Both the position numbers and the translations under genes were made by a program. A DNA stretch of 34,319 nt from Eubacteriales Family XIII. Incertae Sedis bacterium. Lineage in GTDB: Bacteria; Bacillota; Clostridia; Peptostreptococcales; Anaerovoracaceae. Below, piece after piece: positions 32,757-34,319 of this stretch. Where the stretch lies: positions 1-34,319 of the forward strand of contig JAISKP010000101.1 of NCBI GenBank assembly GCA_031260885.1, given 5' to 3'. Below the pieces are notes generated by a model. The model was not told the DNA's origin and made no database searches. It was given only the letters and a program-made list of their open reading frames with translations. Numbering within the stretch: position 1 is the first letter of the stretch; every line of letters starts with the position of its first letter.

Positions 32757-34319
32757 ATGGCTTCAATTGATTCTACCGGTGAAAGAACATGTAAATTGGA
32801 CATATCGCGTTTGGATATTGTCTATGTCACTTATTGTTCCTCGGAGTGGATCGATCGATGTTTTTCTTCTTATGAACAGAGCCTCTATCCGACAGATCAG
32901 ATCAATATCGTTGTGGTTGACAACGGTTCAACGGACGATACCATAGAAAAGCTAAAAGCGATCAAGGATAAGAGCGCGCTCAAATTTAATTCATTTGAAA
33001 TCGTGTCGCTCGGTAAGAACACGGGATTCGGTCGGGCGAACAACACCGGTTTTTCAAAAGGCAGTTCGGACATCGTCTGCTTTTTCAATATCGACACTGA
33101 AATTTTTCCGGAAACGCTGGTCAATCTTACCGGTGAGATAGAATCTTCCGATGCGCGGGCGGGCGTATGGGAACTGCGGCAGTTTCCTTATGAACATCCC
33201 AAAATGTATGATATCGTGACCGGGAATACCGAATGGTGCAGTGGTGCGGCTTTTGCGGTGCGGCGAGATGTGTTCAGCAAGGTCGGTGGATTTGATAAGC
33301 ACCTCTTTATGTATACCGAAGACGTGGATCTCAGCTACCGGATCCGCGCACTCGGATACGATCTCAAATACACGCCGAAGGCCGGAATTTTACATTATGC
33401 ATATCGTACGGCAAATGAGATCAAGCCGTTGCAGTACATCGGTAGCATTTCGAATAATTTATTGCTGAGGTACCGCTTCGGATCCTGCAGGGATATTCTG
33501 AAAGGTCATAAGTTATACTTTTCTTTTCTGACACACCGCGGCATGTTCAAGGGGTCGCGCAAAGCGCTGGCGAAAGCGTATCTGAAGAATATTATTACTT
33601 CGGTGATCTTTTGGCTCTGGCGGTTTTCAAAAAAACGAAAAGTGAAAATAAAGCCAAGTTTCCTTGGTCTCGACTATGCGAAGCACAGAAACGGTGCCTT
33701 TTATGAAATCAAACACTTCGATCAACAGTCGGATGAGCGTCCGTTGGTCTCCGTAATCGTTCGGACGCACAGTCGTCCGGCGGTGCTCCGGCAGACCTTG
33801 ATCAGTCTCAGAAGACAGACTTATGACAACATCGAGATCGTCGTGTTCGAGGACGGCGCACCAACGGCGCAGGCGATGATCGAAAATGAGTTTTCGGATC
33901 TGAACATAAAATATGCTGCCTCGGGCGAAAAGATCGGACGTTCGAACGCCGGTAACTATGCGATAGAATCGGCGAGTGGGAAGTACATCAACTTTTTGGA
34001 CGATGACGATTTATTTTTCGCAGATCATATCGAGGTCATGGTGAAGTACCTGCTTGATACGAATATGAAAGCGGCCTTTGCGTTGGCGAATGAGACAGCA
34101 ATCATCGTTAAGAGCAAAGAGCCATACGAATTTGAAATTATCTCGGAAGAAGAGCGATATCATCAGAAATTTGTCCGGCTTCTTCTTCTGCGCAGCAATT
34201 ACATCCCGATCCAATCCATGCTGTTTGAGCGCGAACTTTTTGAAAAGTACGGCGGTCTCGATCCGCAGCTCGACCTCTTAGAGGACTGGGATCTATGGGT
34301 ACGCTATGCCCTGACGACG
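32757..34319 (+). CDS. two-domain family 2 glycosyltransferase, 3' truncated by the window end
   Basis: Open from ATG 32757 to the last base (521 codons), absent from the ORF track; domain 1 LDIVYVTYCSSEWIDRCFSSYEQS...IVVVDNGSTDDTIEKL...NTGFGRANNTGFSKGSSDIVCFFNIDTEIFPETL...MYTEDVDLSYRIR; domain 2 PLVSVIVRTHSRPAVLRQTLISLRRQTYDNIEIVVFEDGAPTAQ...YINFLDDDDLFFADHIEVM. Confidence 0.95.
   Translation, partial: MASIDSTGERTCKLDISRLDIVYVTYCSSEWIDRCFSSYEQSLYPTDQINIVVVDNGSTDDTIEKLKAIKDKSALKFNSFEIVSLGKNTGFGRANNTGFSKGSSDIVCFFNIDTEIFPETLVNLTGEIESSDARAGVWELRQFPYEHPKMYDIVTGNTEWCSGAAFAVRRDVFSKVGGFDKHLFMYTEDVDLSYRIRALGYDLKYTPKAGILHYAYRTANEIKPLQYIGSISNNLLLRYRFGSCRDILKGHKLYFSFLTHRGMFKGSRKALAKAYLKNIITSVIFWLWRFSKKRKVKIKPSFLGLDYAKHRNGAFYEIKHFDQQSDERPLVSVIVRTHSRPAVLRQTLISLRRQTYDNIEIVVFEDGAPTAQAMIENEFSDLNIKYAASGEKIGRSNAGNYAIESASGKYINFLDDDDLFFADHIEVMVKYLLDTNMKAAFALANETAIIVKSKEPYEFEIISEEERYHQKFVRLLLLRSNYIPIQSMLFERELFEKYGGLDPQLDLLEDWDLWVRYALTT

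Noticed and set aside
1-34319. rRNA/tRNA genes and IS transposases
   Set aside because: No tRNA-like cloverleaf, rRNA sequence or transposase-like translation was recognised while reading; a tRNAscan/ISfinder run would be needed to exclude them fully.

Overview
The window is a large surface-polysaccharide (rhamnan/O-antigen-like) biosynthesis and decoration locus, probably from a Firmicutes/Clostridia-like bacterium (taxonomy inferred from gene content only). Both edges cut through genes. Supported content: a Wzm/Wzt-type ABC exporter; a Wzx-like flippase; all four rml genes (rmlD, rmlB, rmlA, rmlC), split over three places; an RgpF-like protein; several GT2 glycosyltransferases; three polytopic GT-C-like membrane proteins; an SMR/ArnEF-like small flippase pair; and two MBOAT + SGNH (AlgI/AlgJ-like) pairs. 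An FkbH-like HAD protein, a stand-alone acyl carrier protein and a Tll/RmlD-like reductase sit around the second MBOAT pair. A separate minus-strand operon carries rmlA, rmlB, a lipid-P glycosyltransferase, an NDP-hexose 2,3-dehydratase, a Gfo/Idh/MocA reductase and an SDR, which reads as a dTDP-2,6-dideoxyhexose pathway. Main candidates for something undescribed: (1) a Dlt-like extracytoplasmic acylation module in which an FkbH protein would load a three-carbon (glyceryl) unit on an ACP for MBOAT/SGNH transfer to the polymer; (2) a lipid-linked 2,6-dideoxyhexose decoration pathway; (3) inverted hairpin-repeat arrays with 92-bp unit spacing flanking about 8 kb that contains the dideoxysugar operon; (4) inverted, highly similar GT-C paralogs flanking the export/MBOAT-1 segment. 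A large C-terminally truncated two-domain GT2 gene (32757 to window end) is missing from the ORF track because it has no stop in the window. All family calls are from reading the translations; no database search was run.
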